Positions 18,133-27,073 of a stretch of DNA of 64,000 nt are shown one piece after another (position 1 is the first letter of the stretch; every line of letters starts with the position of its first letter). The translations under genes and the position numbers were made by a program. A model generated the notes under the pieces. That model had not been told where the DNA came from, did no database searches, and worked only from the letters and a program-made list of their open reading frames with translations. Source of the DNA: JALZAI01 sp038207565 (lineage in GTDB: Bacteria; Actinomycetota; Actinomycetes; Mycobacteriales; Jatrophihabitantaceae); the NCBI GenBank assembly GCA_038207565.1, contig JBBQZQ010000013.1:1-64000 (forward strand). The letters run 5' to 3'.

Positions 18133-20001
18133 CTAGGCGAGCGAGTCGCGCCACGATTCGTGCAGGGCGGCGAAGCTGCCGGTGCCCTCGGCGATCAAGT
18201 CCTCGGGCGTACCGTCCTCCACGACCCGGCCGTCGGAGACCACGAGCACCCGGTCGGCGATCTCGACCGTCGACAGCCGGTGCGCGATGATCAGCGCGGT
18301 GCGGTCGGCCAGCACCGTGTAGAGCGCGCGCTGCACCGCCCGTTCGACCGGCACGTCGAGCGAGGACGTCGCCTCGTCGAGGATCAGCACGGCCGGGTCG
18401 GCCAGGAACGCCCGGGCGAACGCGACGAGCTGGCGCTGCCCCGCCGAGAGGCGCCCGCCACGTTTGCGCACGTCGGTGTCATACCCGTCGGGCAGCGCGG
18501 CGATGAACTCGTGCGCGCCGACCGCCGTCGCTGCCGCGACGACCTCGTCCCGCGACGCACCGAGCCGGCCGAAGCCGATGTTGTCCGCCACCGAACCCGA
18601 GAACAGGAAACCGTCCTGCGTGACCATCACGATCGCCCCGCGCAGCGCCGGTTCGGCGATCTCACGCAGGTCGACACCGTCGAGGCGCACCACTCCGGAC
18701 GCCGGGTCGTAGAAGCGCGATATCAGCTTGGCGATGGTCGTCTTGCCGGCGCCCGTCGCCCCGACGAGGGCGACCGTCTGGCCCGCCGCGATGTGCACCG
18801 TCAGCGAATGCAGCACGGGGCGGTCGTCCACGTAGCCGAACTCGACGCGGTCCAGCTGCACACAGCCGCGGACCGGGTCGGGCAGCGCGGTGGGCGACAC
18901 CGGCTCGGGCACGCTCGGCCCATGTGCCAGCAGGGCCGAGATCTTCTCCAGCGCGGCGGTGGCCGACTGCAGCGAGTTGTAGAACATCGCCACGTCTTCC
19001 ATCGGGTCGTAGAACTGGCGCAGGTACAGCAGGAACGCCGTGAGCACGCCGATGTCCAAATCACCGTCGGCGACGCGGAACCCGCCGACCAGCAGTACGA
19101 CGACCGTCGCGACATTGCCGATCGACACCGTGCCCGGGATGAATAGGGCGTGCAGCCGGGACGCGTCGCGGTTGGCTTCGGTGAACGCCCCGTTCAGGCC
19201 GGCGAAGATCGCGTCGTTGCGCTGCTCGCGGCGGAACGCCTGCACCGCGCGGACGCCGTTGAGCGTCTCGACGATGTTCACGATCATCGTCGCAGCGGTC
19301 GTCCGGGTCCGCCGGAACGCTTCGGTCGCGCGCGCCGAGAACCAGCGGAACAGCAAGACCAACGGGATCAGCGACGCGAGCGTCAGGGCAGCAAGGGGGA
19401 CGTCGAAGAAAAACAGCAGCACCGAGATCGCCGCGACGTTCAGCATCGCGGTCAGCAGCCCGTCGAGGCCCGTGTCGAGCAGTTCGGTCAGGGTGTCCAC
19501 ATCGGAGGTGAGCCGCGAGATCACCCGACCGGACGTGAACCGCTCGTGGAAGGACACCGACAGCGACTGCGCATGGTCGAATCCGCGGCGGCGCAGGTCG
19601 AACAGGATCGCCTGCCCGATGGCGCCGCTGCGGATCACGAACACCGAGCGCAGCAGTCCCGAGATCAGGGAGCAGACGACCAGTGCGGCCGTCACCGCGC
19701 CGAGGGAGAAGTAGTCGCCCTGCAGCGCGTCGGGCAGGGAGGTGTCGATGGCTACGCCGATCAGCCACGGGCCGGCCATGGTGGCGCCCACCTGCACCAG
19801 CACGATCAGCAGCACCCGGATGATCGGCCCGCGGTGCGGGCTCACCAGCTCGGCCAGCAGTCGACGCGCGTCACTGTGCAGCCGCGGGCGACCGGTCAGC
19901 ACGAGGTCCTGTTCCTCGGCGAGCTTCGCGGCGTCCGGGGTCAGGTGGCCCTGCCAGGTGGCCGGGTCGGACGGACGCTCGATCAGATCCGGCTCACTCA
20001 T
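18133..20001 (-). CDS. ABC exporter half-transporter, catalytic-site subunit
   Basis: A 622-residue type IV ABC exporter (six-helix membrane domain, then ATPase). Walker A GATGAGKT is at 414-421, the signature is LSAGQ (518-522) and Walker B is LILDEATSS with catalytic Glu543. It overlaps the upstream partner gene by eight bases, so the two are probably translated together as a heterodimer. The signature here is degenerate (Ala for the first Gly) while Walker B is complete, the reverse of the partner. The substrate is unknown; relatives export lipids, peptides or drugs. Confidence 0.92.
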   Translation of the reverse strand: MSEPDLIERPSDPATWQGHLTPDAAKLAEEQDLVLTGRPRLHSDARRLLAELVSPHRGPIIRVLLIVLVQVGATMAGPWLIGVAIDTSLPDALQGDYFSLGAVTAALVVCSLISGLLRSVFVIRSGAIGQAILFDLRRRGFDHAQSLSVSFHERFTSGRVISRLTSDVDTLTELLDTGLDGLLTAMLNVAAISVLLFFFDVPLAALTLASLIPLVLLFRWFSARATEAFRRTRTTAATMIVNIVETLNGVRAVQAFRREQRNDAIFAGLNGAFTEANRDASRLHALFIPGTVSIGNVATVVVLLVGGFRVADGDLDIGVLTAFLLYLRQFYDPMEDVAMFYNSLQSATAALEKISALLAHGPSVPEPVSPTALPDPVRGCVQLDRVEFGYVDDRPVLHSLTVHIAAGQTVALVGATGAGKTTIAKLISRFYDPASGVVRLDGVDLREIAEPALRGAIVMVTQDGFLFSGSVADNIGFGRLGASRDEVVAAATAVGAHEFIAALPDGYDTDVRKRGGRLSAGQRQLVAFARAFLADPAVLILDEATSSLDVPVERAVQRALYTVLADRTALIIAHRLSTVEIADRVLVVSDGRVVEDGTPEDLIAEGTGSFAALHESWRDSLA

Positions 20002-21793
20002 GGGTCACCCCCGCGGCGGCGAGCTCGCGCAGTTCGGACGTCTGCGCCAGCAGGTTTCGATACGACGGCACCCTCGCGAGCAGGTCGCTGTGCGTGCCCA
20101 CCGCGGTGATCCGGCCGCGCTCGAGCAGCGCAACCCGGTCGGCGAGCAGCACCGTCGACGGGCGGTGCGCCACGACCAGCGCGGTCGTCGCACCCAATAC
20201 GCGCCGCAGCGCCTGCTCGACCTGTTCCTCGGTGTGAATGTCCAGCGCGGACAGCGGGTCGTCGAGCACCAGAACGCGGGGGCGTCCCAGTACGGCCCGG
20301 GCCAACGCGAGCCGCTGGCGCTGCCCGCCGGACAGCGACAGGCCTTGCTCGCCGATCCGCGTGTCCAGGCCGAACGGCAGGTCATGGACGAAGGCAGCCT
20401 GCGCGACGTCGATCGCCTCGGCCACGTCGTCCGCGCTGATCCCGGAGCGACCGAGCGTGAGATTCTCGCGCACGCTGGCCGAGAACAGCGTCGCGTCCTC
20501 GAAGGCGTAGGTCACCACGCGCCGCAGCTGATTCAGGCGCAGCTCGCGCACGTCCACGCCGCCGATCATTACCCGTCCACCCGTGACGTCGTAGAGCCGC
20601 GACACCAGCGCGGTGACCGTCGTCTTGCCGCTGCCGACCCCGCCGACCAGCGCCATCGTCTCGCCAGGACGGATCTCGAGGCAGAGCCCGCGCAGCACGT
20701 CCTCACCGGTTTCGCAATAGCGGAAGAACACGTCGTCGAACACGACCGACGGGTCGTCCCCGGCCGGGACGGGGTCGGCGGGATCGACCACGGACGGCAC
20801 CGTGTCGAACACCTCGACGATGCGCCGCATGGCACTCGCGGCTTCCTGAGTGACGGCGAGCAACCACCCCAGCGCGATGATCGGCCAGATCAGGCGCAGG
20901 TACAACGTCACGAATGCGACCAGCGCACCGAGCGACATCGCGCCGTGCGACGCCGCGACCACGCCGCCCCACACGACGCCTGCCAGCACCAACTGCGGAA
21001 CGCCCTCGAGCAGCGCCCAGAACCAGCCCAAGGTGTTGAGCTTGACGATCTCGGCGCCGCGCAGCCGCTGCGCGTCGCGCGTGAACCCGCCGAGCATGTG
21101 TTGGCGTCGCCCATAGGACTTGATCACCCGGATACCGAGCACCGACTCCTCGACCGAGGTGGCGAGATCGCCGGTGAGGTCCTGAGCGTGGCGGGCCTGC
21201 CGGCTGTAGCGCAGCTCGAAGCGGCGCGTGAAGATCAGCAGCGGCGTGATCGACACCAGAACGAACAAGCCCAGCCACAAGTGGATGTTGATGAGGAGCA
21301 CGATCACGACGATCGCGGTGCCGGTGTTGGCGACGAGGAACACAAACCCGAAACCGATGAAGCGCTGCAGCGTGGACAGGTCGCTGGTCATGCGCGACAG
21401 CAGCTGTCCGGACGGCCACTGGTCGTGGAACGCGACGGGCAATCGTTGCAGGTGCGCGAACAGGTCACGGCGCAGGTCGCGTTCGACCCCGATCGCGGAC
21501 TTGGTCATCGCGATCCGGCGAGCCCAGATCAACAGCGCCTCGGCAACGCCCATCGCGAGTGCGAGCCCTGCCAACATCCAGATGCCGGCGCTGTCGTGCT
21601 CGCGGATGGGCCCGTCGACAACCCGTCCGATCACGAGGGGGACCAGCGACTGGGCGAGCATCGCAGCTGTCGCGAAGAAGATCATGGCGATAGCGGCCGT
21701 GCGGTGTGGACGAACCCACGGCCGCAACCGCATCAGTGACCTGATCGCGCTCGTCTCACCCTGGTGTTCGGGGTGTACGTCGTGCGTGGTCAC
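19994..21793 (-). CDS. ABC exporter half-transporter, degenerate-site subunit
   Basis: A 599-residue type IV ABC exporter, the first gene of the pair. The membrane domain covers about residues 25-320. Walker A GGVGSGKT is at 384-391 and the signature is a perfect LSGGQ at 487-491. Walker B reads LVLDDPLSALD, so Asp512 replaces the catalytic Glu. The Q-loop reads YAFEDATLF, with Glu in place of Gln. The gene starts with GTG at 21793. It should hold the non-hydrolysing ATP site in a heterodimer. Confidence 0.92.
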   Translation of the reverse strand: MTTHDVHPEHQGETSAIRSLMRLRPWVRPHRTAAIAMIFFATAAMLAQSLVPLVIGRVVDGPIREHDSAGIWMLAGLALAMGVAEALLIWARRIAMTKSAIGVERDLRRDLFAHLQRLPVAFHDQWPSGQLLSRMTSDLSTLQRFIGFGFVFLVANTGTAIVVIVLLINIHLWLGLFVLVSITPLLIFTRRFELRYSRQARHAQDLTGDLATSVEESVLGIRVIKSYGRRQHMLGGFTRDAQRLRGAEIVKLNTLGWFWALLEGVPQLVLAGVVWGGVVAASHGAMSLGALVAFVTLYLRLIWPIIALGWLLAVTQEAASAMRRIVEVFDTVPSVVDPADPVPAGDDPSVVFDDVFFRYCETGEDVLRGLCLEIRPGETMALVGGVGSGKTTVTALVSRLYDVTGGRVMIGGVDVRELRLNQLRRVVTYAFEDATLFSASVRENLTLGRSGISADDVAEAIDVAQAAFVHDLPFGLDTRIGEQGLSLSGGQRQRLALARAVLGRPRVLVLDDPLSALDIHTEEQVEQALRRVLGATTALVVAHRPSTVLLADRVALLERGRITAVGTHSDLLARVPSYRNLLAQTSELRELAAAGVTHE

Positions 21794-21855
21794 GATGACT
21801 CACGCTACGTCGCGGGTGTGTCACCGGTCGACCGAGTTTTCGGTGGACGACAAGC

Positions 21856-22872
21856 TCAGTCCTGCTTGCGGCGCACCCCGAGCAGGATGTCGTCCCACGA
21901 CGGGACGGGCTCGCGCGCGGACTTGGGCGACTTGGCTTCGTCCTCGCGGCCGGCCACGCCGAGATTGGTCAGGCGCGCCGAGCGGCGCCTGGAGGCGCGC
22001 GGCTTGGCCTCGAGCTTCAGCGGCAGCGGCGGGGCGTCCGGGTCATCGGCGGGCTCTGCCCTACGGGCCGCGTCGGCGGCCGCGTCGGCGGCCACGTCCG
22101 CCGCTCTGGCGGAAACAGCGCCGTCCACGTCGTCGGGTTCTGCAGCGACGGCGTCCTGGTCGAAGAGGTCGTCGAGCGCGGGCAGGGGTCCGGTGTGCGC
22201 GTCGGCGAGATCGGGGGAGGGGACGAGCCGCGGTCCCGCGGCGGGGATCGGATCCGGCTCGAGCGCAGCGATCGGTGTCAACGGCTGGATCGGTCGATCG
22301 CTGAGTAGATCCGCGGCGGTGTCGTCGGCCGGCGCGACCGTGCGCGCGGCGAGCTGAAAGGCCCATTCGGCCACGCGTTCACAGTCTGCGTCCGACCAGT
22401 AGGCACTGACGATCCACTGACCGTCCTCGCGGCGGTGCGCGTCCCACCGAACGGACACCGGGTCGAAACCCTGCGCGGCGAAACGCTCGTCGACGGCCTC
22501 GCCGAACACGACCGACTGGCCCTCGCTGGTGCTGCGGCGCGCCCGCGAACGGCGGGCCTCGTCAGCGATGCGGCGCCGCTCGGCGAGCACGGGTGTGGCG
22601 AAACGCATGATCCACTCAAGGCTGGTGCTGTGCGCGTCGGCCAGGTCCTGGGGCGACTCGCCGCCGCGCACGCGGACCTGGATCTCGCGCGGGCCGATGC
22701 GCGGTTCGGGCTCGGGCCCACCCATGAGGAACGCACGGTCGGCACGTACCGCGTCACGCAGCGGCACGTCGACCGAGAGCAGAAACTGCTCGCCGCCGTC
22801 GACCGTCTCGAGGACGACCTGCCCGGCGTGCTCCCCGTCGGCCGCGGGCTTCACGTAACGCAGCGTTCGCAT
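21856..22872 (-). CDS. sepH: Septation protein SepH
   Basis: A 338-residue actinobacterial cell-division protein that binds FtsZ and promotes its assembly. The N-terminal DUF3071 region (about 1-180) contains a helix-turn-helix-like stretch (GESPQDLADAHSTSLEWIMRF, around residues 65-85). A long acidic Ala/Pro-rich linker follows. The short conserved C-terminal motif PSWDDILLG is present. The ATG at 22872 gives the conserved start MRTLRYVKP; longer frames add unconserved residues. It is divergent from nothing and lies downstream of serC on the same strand, as in mycobacteria (Rv0883c-serC). Confidence 0.92.
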   Translation of the reverse strand: MRTLRYVKPAADGEHAGQVVLETVDGGEQFLLSVDVPLRDAVRADRAFLMGGPEPEPRIGPREIQVRVRGGESPQDLADAHSTSLEWIMRFATPVLAERRRIADEARRSRARRSTSEGQSVVFGEAVDERFAAQGFDPVSVRWDAHRREDGQWIVSAYWSDADCERVAEWAFQLAARTVAPADDTAADLLSDRPIQPLTPIAALEPDPIPAAGPRLVPSPDLADAHTGPLPALDDLFDQDAVAAEPDDVDGAVSARAADVAADAAADAARRAEPADDPDAPPLPLKLEAKPRASRRRSARLTNLGVAGREDEAKSPKSAREPVPSWDDILLGVRRKQD

Positions 22873-22958
22873 GGTCCGACGATAGGGCGGCGGCCGTACA
22901 TTGCCGGGGAGCACACGCCGTCGTTCAGAGGCGCTCCACGCGCACCTGTGCTCAGCGC

Positions 22959-24071
22959 TCACATGTGTTCGACCACGTGGTCGACGCAGGCCGTCAGGGC
23001 GGAGACGTCATCGGGGTCCACGGCCGGGTACATGCCGATTCGCAGCTGATTGCGGCCCAGCGCGCGGTAGGGCTCGGTGTCGACGATGCCGTTCGCGCGG
23101 AGCGTCGCCGCCACGGCCGCCGCGTCGACGGAGCTGACCAGGTCGATCGTCGCGACGACGGGACTGCGGAATTGCGGGCTGGTGACGAACGGCGTCGTGT
23201 ACGCCGTCGCTTCCGCCCAGCCGTAGAGCCGGGAGGACGAGTCGGCGGTCCGCTTCGCTGCCCAGCCCAGCCCGCCCGAATCGAGCAGCCATTCGACCTG
23301 TCGAGCCAGCAACCAGAGGGACGCGATGGCGGGGGTGTTGTAGGTCTGGTCCTTCGCCGAGTTGTTGCGAGCGAGGACGAGATCGAGTGACGGCGGCACC
23401 CAGCGCGCGGCGTGCAGTTCGACGATGCGCTCCAGAGCTACGGGAGAACAGAGGGCCAGCCACAGTCCGGCCTCGCCGGCGAACGCCTTCTGGGGGGCGA
23501 AGTAATAGACGTCGGTCTGCGTCACGTCGACGGCCACACCCCCCGCGGCCGACGTCGCGTCGACGAGCATGAGGGCGTCGGGGGCGACCCGCTCGACGGG
23601 CAGGGCAACGCCGGTGGACGTCTCGTTGTGCGGCCAGGCATAGACGTCGACGCCGTCCTCGGCCTGCGGCGCCGTCCCATGGCCGTAGTCGGCCGCGCGG
23701 ACCGACGGCTCGGCGAGAAACGGCGCCCCCCGGGTCACTGCGGCGAACTTCGCGGAGAACTCGCCACACACGACGTGCTGCGCCCGTTCGCGGACGAGCC
23801 CGAACGCCGCGGCGTCCCAGAACGCGGTCGCACCGCCATTGCCGAGCAGAACTTCGTAACCTTCCGGCAGGTCGAACAGCTCGGTCAAACCGGCCCGCAC
23901 GCGTGCCACCAGCGAGCGGACGGGAGCCTGGCGGTGGCTGGTACCGAGCAGATCAGCGCCGGTCGCGGCCAGCTCGGCCAGTGCTTCGGCCGGCACCTTG
24001 GACGGCCCGGAGCCGAAGCGGCCGTCGACCGGCTTGAGCTCCTCCGGGATCACGATGGGCATGGCGGTCAT
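22959..24071 (-). CDS. serC: Phosphoserine aminotransferase
   Basis: A PLP enzyme of serine synthesis converting 3-phosphohydroxypyruvate and glutamate to phosphoserine. It is about 370 residues, the long actinobacterial form. The pyridoxal lysine is in YFAPQKAFAGEAGL, and RFGSGPSKVP near the N-terminus binds phosphate. The start is ATG at 24071 or the second ATG at 24062; a GGGA lies close upstream of both. It is divergent from the WcbI-like gene. Confidence 0.93.
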   Translation of the reverse strand: MTAMPIVIPEELKPVDGRFGSGPSKVPAEALAELAATGADLLGTSHRQAPVRSLVARVRAGLTELFDLPEGYEVLLGNGGATAFWDAAAFGLVRERAQHVVCGEFSAKFAAVTRGAPFLAEPSVRAADYGHGTAPQAEDGVDVYAWPHNETSTGVALPVERVAPDALMLVDATSAAGGVAVDVTQTDVYYFAPQKAFAGEAGLWLALCSPVALERIVELHAARWVPPSLDLVLARNNSAKDQTYNTPAIASLWLLARQVEWLLDSGGLGWAAKRTADSSSRLYGWAEATAYTTPFVTSPQFRSPVVATIDLVSSVDAAAVAATLRANGIVDTEPYRALGRNQLRIGMYPAVDPDDVSALTACVDHVVEHM

Positions 24072-24165
24072 TGTCCCAGCACACGCACGAGGTAGCTGGT
24101 TGCCCAAGACGCGCCGCGGGTCTCGCGTTCGGCTAGCAATCACGCGTGGTGGGTATTGCTCTGGT

Positions 24166-25062
24166 GTGACCTCTCCTACCGCATCTGACTCTCCCGGGAC
24201 CGGTGTCGTCGTCTGGGGCAACTGCCAGGCCGAGCCGCTCGCCCGCCTGCTCGCCGGGCCTTTGGGAACCACAGGGCTGCACGTCGTCGACGTACCTCCG
24301 GTTTTCCTCGCCGAGGAGGCCGAGGTCGAGCACCTGCACGAAGTGCTCGCCTCGGCTGCGGTACTGGTGACACAGCCGGTTCGCGAGGAGTACCGCGTAC
24401 CGGGCTGCGGTTGGCAGCACCTGGCCGGCCTGCTGCCCGGCGACGGCCGCGTCGTGACCGTGCCGGTGGTGTTCCACACCGGGTTGTTCCCGTTCCAGGT
24501 CAACGCGCATGGCGCGGACGGCGCGCGTGTCGACGCGCCGACCACGATCTATCACGACCTGCGCGCGGTCGCGGCCTGGCAACGCGGCATGACCGTTGAC
24601 GAGGCCGTGCACTGGTGGCCGTCGGCCGGCGCCGAGGCGGCGCGCATCACTGCGGAGCGCTCGCTGGACGAACTGCGCCGCCGCGAAGCCGGGCTGGACG
24701 TGGCGGCGTCCGACCTCGTGCACCGGGCCGACGGTCTCTACACCGTCGACCACCCGGCCAATGTGGTGCTCGGCGAACTGGCCCGACGCATCCTGTCCGT
24801 ACTCGGCGTCGACGCTGCCGTGGAGGTTCCCGAGCGCGAGTTCCTCGGCGAACGACGTGCCCCCGTCGACCCGGGCGTCGTACGTGCCTTCGACTGGCCC
24901 GCGGATCGTCCACCGGACTGGGTGGTCAACGGGGTCCGCGTCCCCCTTGCCGACATCGTGTCCGAGCACCTCGAGTTCTACGCGGCGCATCCCGACGTGG
25001 CGCAGGATTGCCTGACCCGGCAGGGCGAGCAGATGCAGTTGCTCGAACTGCTCGTTGGCTGA
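24166..25062 (+). CDS. WcbI-like protein (capsule/polysaccharide acetyltransferase family)
   Basis: A 298-residue protein with the WcbI hallmark VVVWGNCQAEPLARLL at the N-terminus, followed by a core with NAHGADGARVDAPTTIYHDL. The family includes the CoA-binding WcbI of Burkholderia capsule synthesis, thought to modify polysaccharide. No other polysaccharide gene is nearby, so its substrate is open. The GTG at 24166 is chosen because it places the motif near the N-terminus. It is divergent from serC and convergent with the citrate synthase gene. Confidence 0.75.
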   Translation: MTSPTASDSPGTGVVVWGNCQAEPLARLLAGPLGTTGLHVVDVPPVFLAEEAEVEHLHEVLASAAVLVTQPVREEYRVPGCGWQHLAGLLPGDGRVVTVPVVFHTGLFPFQVNAHGADGARVDAPTTIYHDLRAVAAWQRGMTVDEAVHWWPSAGAEAARITAERSLDELRRREAGLDVAASDLVHRADGLYTVDHPANVVLGELARRILSVLGVDAAVEVPEREFLGERRAPVDPGVVRAFDWPADRPPDWVVNGVRVPLADIVSEHLEFYAAHPDVAQDCLTRQGEQMQLLELLVG

Positions 25063-25078
25063 TCCGCCGGCCGAGCGG

Positions 25079-26185
25079 TCAATTATGGGCGATGTCGCTC
25101 CAGCCTTCGACCTCTTCGGGCTTGCGCGGGTCGGGTCCGATGTAGCGGGCGGACGGGCGGACCAGCCGGCCGGTGCGCTTCTGCTCCATGATGTGCGCCG
25201 ACCAGCCACCGGTGCGGGCGCTGCTGAACATCGCCGGCATCATGTGCGGCGGCACCTCGGCGAAGTCGAGGATGACCGCGGCCCAGAACTCGACGTTGGT
25301 CTCGATGGGGCGGTCCGGCCGGCGCTCGCGGAGCTCGATCAGGGCAGCCTGTTCTAGCGCCTGGGCAGCCTCGAAGCGCGGGGCCTTGAGCTCCTGACAG
25401 GTGCGGCGCAGCACCCGGGCACGCGGGTCCTCGGCGCGGTATACGCGGTGCCCGAAGCCCATCAGCCGCTCGTGCCGGTCGAGGATGCCGCCGACGACCT
25501 TGCGTGCATCGCCCTTGCGCTCGACCTCTTCGATCATCGGCAGCACGCGCGCCGGCGCACCGCCGTGCAGCGGACCGCTCATCGCTCCGATTGCCCCGGA
25601 CATGGCCGCGGCGACGTCCGCCCCGGTCGACGCGATCACGCGGGCCGTGAACGTGGAGGCGTTCATCCCGTGCTCGGCGGCAGACACGAAGTAGGCGTCG
25701 ACGGCGCGCACGTGATCGGGATCCGGCTCCCCGCGCCAGCGGGTCATGAACCGCTCGACGATCGTCGTGCACTCGTCGATGCGTGCCTGCGGGACGGCAG
25801 GCGTGGACATCCCCCGCGCCGACTGGGCCACGTAGGACAACGCCATGACCGCCGAGCGGGCCAACTGCTCTCGTGCCTCCTCGTCGCTGACGTCGAGCAG
25901 CGGGCGGTAACCCCAGATGGGCGAGAGCATGGCGAGCGCGGCCTGGACGTCGACGCGGACGTCGCCGGTGTGCACCGGGATCGGGAACGGCTCGGCCGGC
26001 GGCAGTCCGGGCCCGAATTTGCCGTCGACGAGCAGCGCCCACACGTTGCCGAAGGTCACGTGCCCGACGAGATCCTCGATGTCGACGCCGCGGTAGCGCA
26101 GCGCCCCACCGTCCTTGTCCGGCTCCGCGATCTCGGTCTCGAAGGCGATGACGCCTTCGAGACCAGGGCTGTAGTCATCTGCCAT
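25079..26185 (-). CDS. citA: Citrate synthase (short type II, CitA-like)
   Basis: Condenses acetyl-CoA with oxaloacetate, or a related methylcitrate reaction. It is 368 residues, the short homodimeric class. Catalytic elements are visible: AEHGMNAST with the first His, GPLHGGAP with the second, GFGHRVYRAEDPRA, and an Asp in ILDFAEV. The ATG at 26185 gives MADDYSPGLEGVIAFET, a typical start. Rv0889c (CitA) sits in the same order. It is divergent from pdxH. Confidence 0.92.
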   Translation of the reverse strand: MADDYSPGLEGVIAFETEIAEPDKDGGALRYRGVDIEDLVGHVTFGNVWALLVDGKFGPGLPPAEPFPIPVHTGDVRVDVQAALAMLSPIWGYRPLLDVSDEEAREQLARSAVMALSYVAQSARGMSTPAVPQARIDECTTIVERFMTRWRGEPDPDHVRAVDAYFVSAAEHGMNASTFTARVIASTGADVAAAMSGAIGAMSGPLHGGAPARVLPMIEEVERKGDARKVVGGILDRHERLMGFGHRVYRAEDPRARVLRRTCQELKAPRFEAAQALEQAALIELRERRPDRPIETNVEFWAAVILDFAEVPPHMMPAMFSSARTGGWSAHIMEQKRTGRLVRPSARYIGPDPRKPEEVEGWSDIAHN

Positions 26186-26326
26186 AGACGTACTCCGATC
26201 GGTGTGTCGGACGGAACGGGTCGGCGCGAGTCGCACCCGCAGAGGCCCTATTGTGCCCACCGCCGCCGAGACTGCGCCGGGGAGGTCCCGGCACGCGCCA
26301 CACGGGGGTGCGATCATGGGATGGTC

Positions 26327-26968
26327 ATGACCGATCCCGCCGCGCTGCGCCGTACCTACCTGCGCGGAACCCTCTCCGAGACGACGATCGCCGGCACTTG
26401 GTTCGAGCAGTTGCACGCCTGGTTCGACGAGGCCGTCGAGACCGTCGGATGGGGCGAGGCGAACGCGCTGCAGGTCGCGACGATCGACGCCGCCGGGTTG
26501 CCGTCGCTGCGCACCGTCCTCGCCAAGGGCATCGACGAGCGGGGTGTCATCTTCTTCACCAACTACGAGTCGGCCAAAGGGCGCGAACTGGCCGGCCATC
26601 CGTACGCGGCGGCACAGTTTCTCTGGCAGTCGCACGAGCGCGCGGCGCGGCTGCGCGGGCCGGTCCGCCGGGTGTCGCGGCAGGAGTCCGAGGACTACTT
26701 CGCGACCCGTCCCCGCGGGTCGCAGCTGGGCGCGTGGGCCTCGCCGCAATCCCAGGTCGTCGCCTCGCGCGACGTGCTCGATCAGGCGCTCGCGGCGGTG
26801 GAACGGCGCTTCGGCGAGGGGCCGGTCCCGACGCCACCGACCTGGGGCGGGTTTCTCATCGAACCGGAGTCCGTCGAGTTCTGGCAGGGCCGTCCCGACC
26901 GGCTGCACGACCGGCTGCGCTTCCGTCGCGAGGACGGCGCCTGGACGATCGAGAGGCTCGCACCGTGA
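26327..26968 (+). CDS. pdxH: Pyridoxamine 5'-phosphate oxidase
   Basis: An FMN enzyme oxidising pyridoxamine or pyridoxine phosphate to pyridoxal phosphate. It is 213 residues. Family features are MTDPAALRRTY, GLPSLRTVLAKGID, FFTNYESAKGREL, LWQSHERAARLRG, and the C-terminal FWQGRPDRLHDRLRFRR. The ATG at 26327 has GGGA five bases upstream; an ATG six bases earlier is in frame. The TGA stop lies inside a copy of the 71-bp repeat described at 26953-27070. Confidence 0.92.
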   Translation: MTDPAALRRTYLRGTLSETTIAGTWFEQLHAWFDEAVETVGWGEANALQVATIDAAGLPSLRTVLAKGIDERGVIFFTNYESAKGRELAGHPYAAAQFLWQSHERAARLRGPVRRVSRQESEDYFATRPRGSQLGAWASPQSQVVASRDVLDQALAAVERRFGEGPVPTPPTWGGFLIEPESVEFWQGRPDRLHDRLRFRREDGAWTIERLAP

Positions 26969-27070
26969 GCGAGCGCAGCGAGCGAACCGTGGGGATCGGC
27001 TTGGCCGGTCGAGCGAGCGAAGCGAGGCTCGCACCGTGAGCGAGCGCAGCGAGCGAACCGTGGGGATCGG
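26953..27070 (+). repeat. Direct repeat with 71-bp period at pdxH end
   Basis: A 47-base sequence beginning GAGGCTCGCACCGTGAGCGA is repeated exactly at 26953-26999 and 27024-27070, giving a 71-base period. The core GTGAGCGAGCGCAGCGAGCG is at 26965-26984 and 27036-27055, and a second motif GTCGAGCGAGCGAAGCGAGG lies between. The first copy includes the last codons and stop of pdxH; the second ends just before the amidohydrolase start. A related 71-base unit is at 43308-43482. Confidence 0.92.
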
Positions 27071-27073
27071 GCT

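Noticed and set aside
26251..27039. Long open frame overlapping pdxH in another frame
   Set aside because: High GC makes long shadow frames; it has no family pattern, is Arg/Ala-rich and overlaps an intact pdxH.
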